Translations under genes and position numbers: made by a program
NCBI RefSeq assembly: GCF_000179555.1
Contig: NZ_AECZ01000024.1
Span: 1-59,601 of the forward strand
Direction: 5' to 3'
DNA from: Solidesulfovibrio fructosivorans JJ]
GTDB lineage: Bacteria > Desulfobacterota > Desulfovibrionia > Desulfovibrionales > Desulfovibrionaceae
DNA length: 59,601 nt
The notes under the pieces: generated by a model
The model's input: the letters and a program-made list of their open reading frames with translations, nothing else
What the model was told of the DNA's origin: nothing
The model's database searches: none
Part shown: positions 59,565 through 59,601 of the stretch, in pieces
Layout: every line of letters begins with the position of its first letter
Position numbering within the stretch: position 1 is the first letter of the stretch

Positions 59565-59601
59565 CCTTTAAAAGTTTTTTGGGGAGGGTGGGGGGGGCTG
59601 G
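59565..59601 (-). repeat. Tail of a further hairpin module, cut by window end
   Basis: TTTAAAAGTTTTTTGGGGAGGGTGG matches the tail side of the family A/B modules, with the hairpin expected beyond the window end. It implies a minus-strand gene end, or another boundary, to the right. Confidence 0.55.

Overview
The window is GC-rich DNA carrying a flagellar basal-body operon, a SulP anion permease, a TupA-type oxyanion-binding protein, a heterodisulfide-reductase-B-like CCG protein, many PAS/GAF/GGDEF signalling proteins and an IMP cyclohydrolase on its own. This fits a free-living, motile, anaerobic deltaproteobacterium of the Desulfovibrionaceae type (inference from gene content; no rRNA is present). 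No rRNA, tRNA, CRISPR array, transposase or integrase was recognised.

Layout. 75-2598 (minus): an sxtI/J/K-like set (carbamoyltransferase, 49-aa membrane peptide, SxtJ-like protein). 2933-6834 (minus): ArfB-like ribosome rescue factor, a radical-SAM-like activase that has lost two cluster cysteines, an aminotransferase and a dynamin-family GTPase. 7006-10289 (plus): a polytopic membrane protein, an HsdR-N-like protein, and a MarR regulator with a PNPOx-like protein that share a GTTC-N6-GAAC operator. 10468-13000 (minus): a frameshifted DUF3089 esterase and a cardiolipin-synthase-like phospholipase D. 13150-16789: PRC-barrel protein, GAF protein with an orphan dimerisation helix, and a lipoprotein/thioesterase/hypothetical/MoaD-like operon. 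17017-19643 (plus): Ntn hydrolase, SphA-like protein, small membrane protein. 19695-25732 (minus): flgBC-fliEFGHI behind a sigma-54-like promoter; a consensus sigma-54 promoter points the other way to a TPR gene. 26835-31285: purH cyclohydrolase domain, 2-hydroxyacid dehydrogenase, unknown gene, glycerol-1-phosphate-dehydrogenase-like plus HAD phosphatase pair. 31490-39051: SulP, TatA, NodI/NodJ-like ABC exporter, a broken FlxA-like gene, and a PRC/MgtE_N/CBS protein next to a divergent Nramp transporter. 39241-47979 (minus): CheC- and CheY-like proteins, an XRE-hybrid histidine kinase, TupA (plus), and a PAS-GGDEF-EAL protein. 48277-58451 (plus): SH3 protein, glnS, lipoprotein, Nif11-like small protein, two kinases, an ElaB/YqjE/YqjK-like trio, HD protein and EamA exporter. 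The end holds a frameshifted CCG gene between 43-bp direct repeats.

The strongest structure not explained by genes is a set of dispersed hairpin modules. At least fourteen long, nearly perfect hairpins (families A and B) sit at gene boundaries with a C-rich stretch and an AAAAACTTTT-like tail on the side away from the gene. At convergent gene pairs two are joined tail-to-tail through a palindromic linker, and two genes have their stop codon inside the hairpin tip. A separate structured repeat occurs at 45005-45240 and 59326-59531; the two copies differ by paired, compensating changes in three stems, which argues for a selected fold.

Four genes look broken or irregular: two 1-base shifts in G/C runs (DUF3089, CCG gene), an in-frame TAG in the FlxA-like gene, and a kinase with no usual start codon. 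Sequencing error cannot be excluded for the two run-length shifts.
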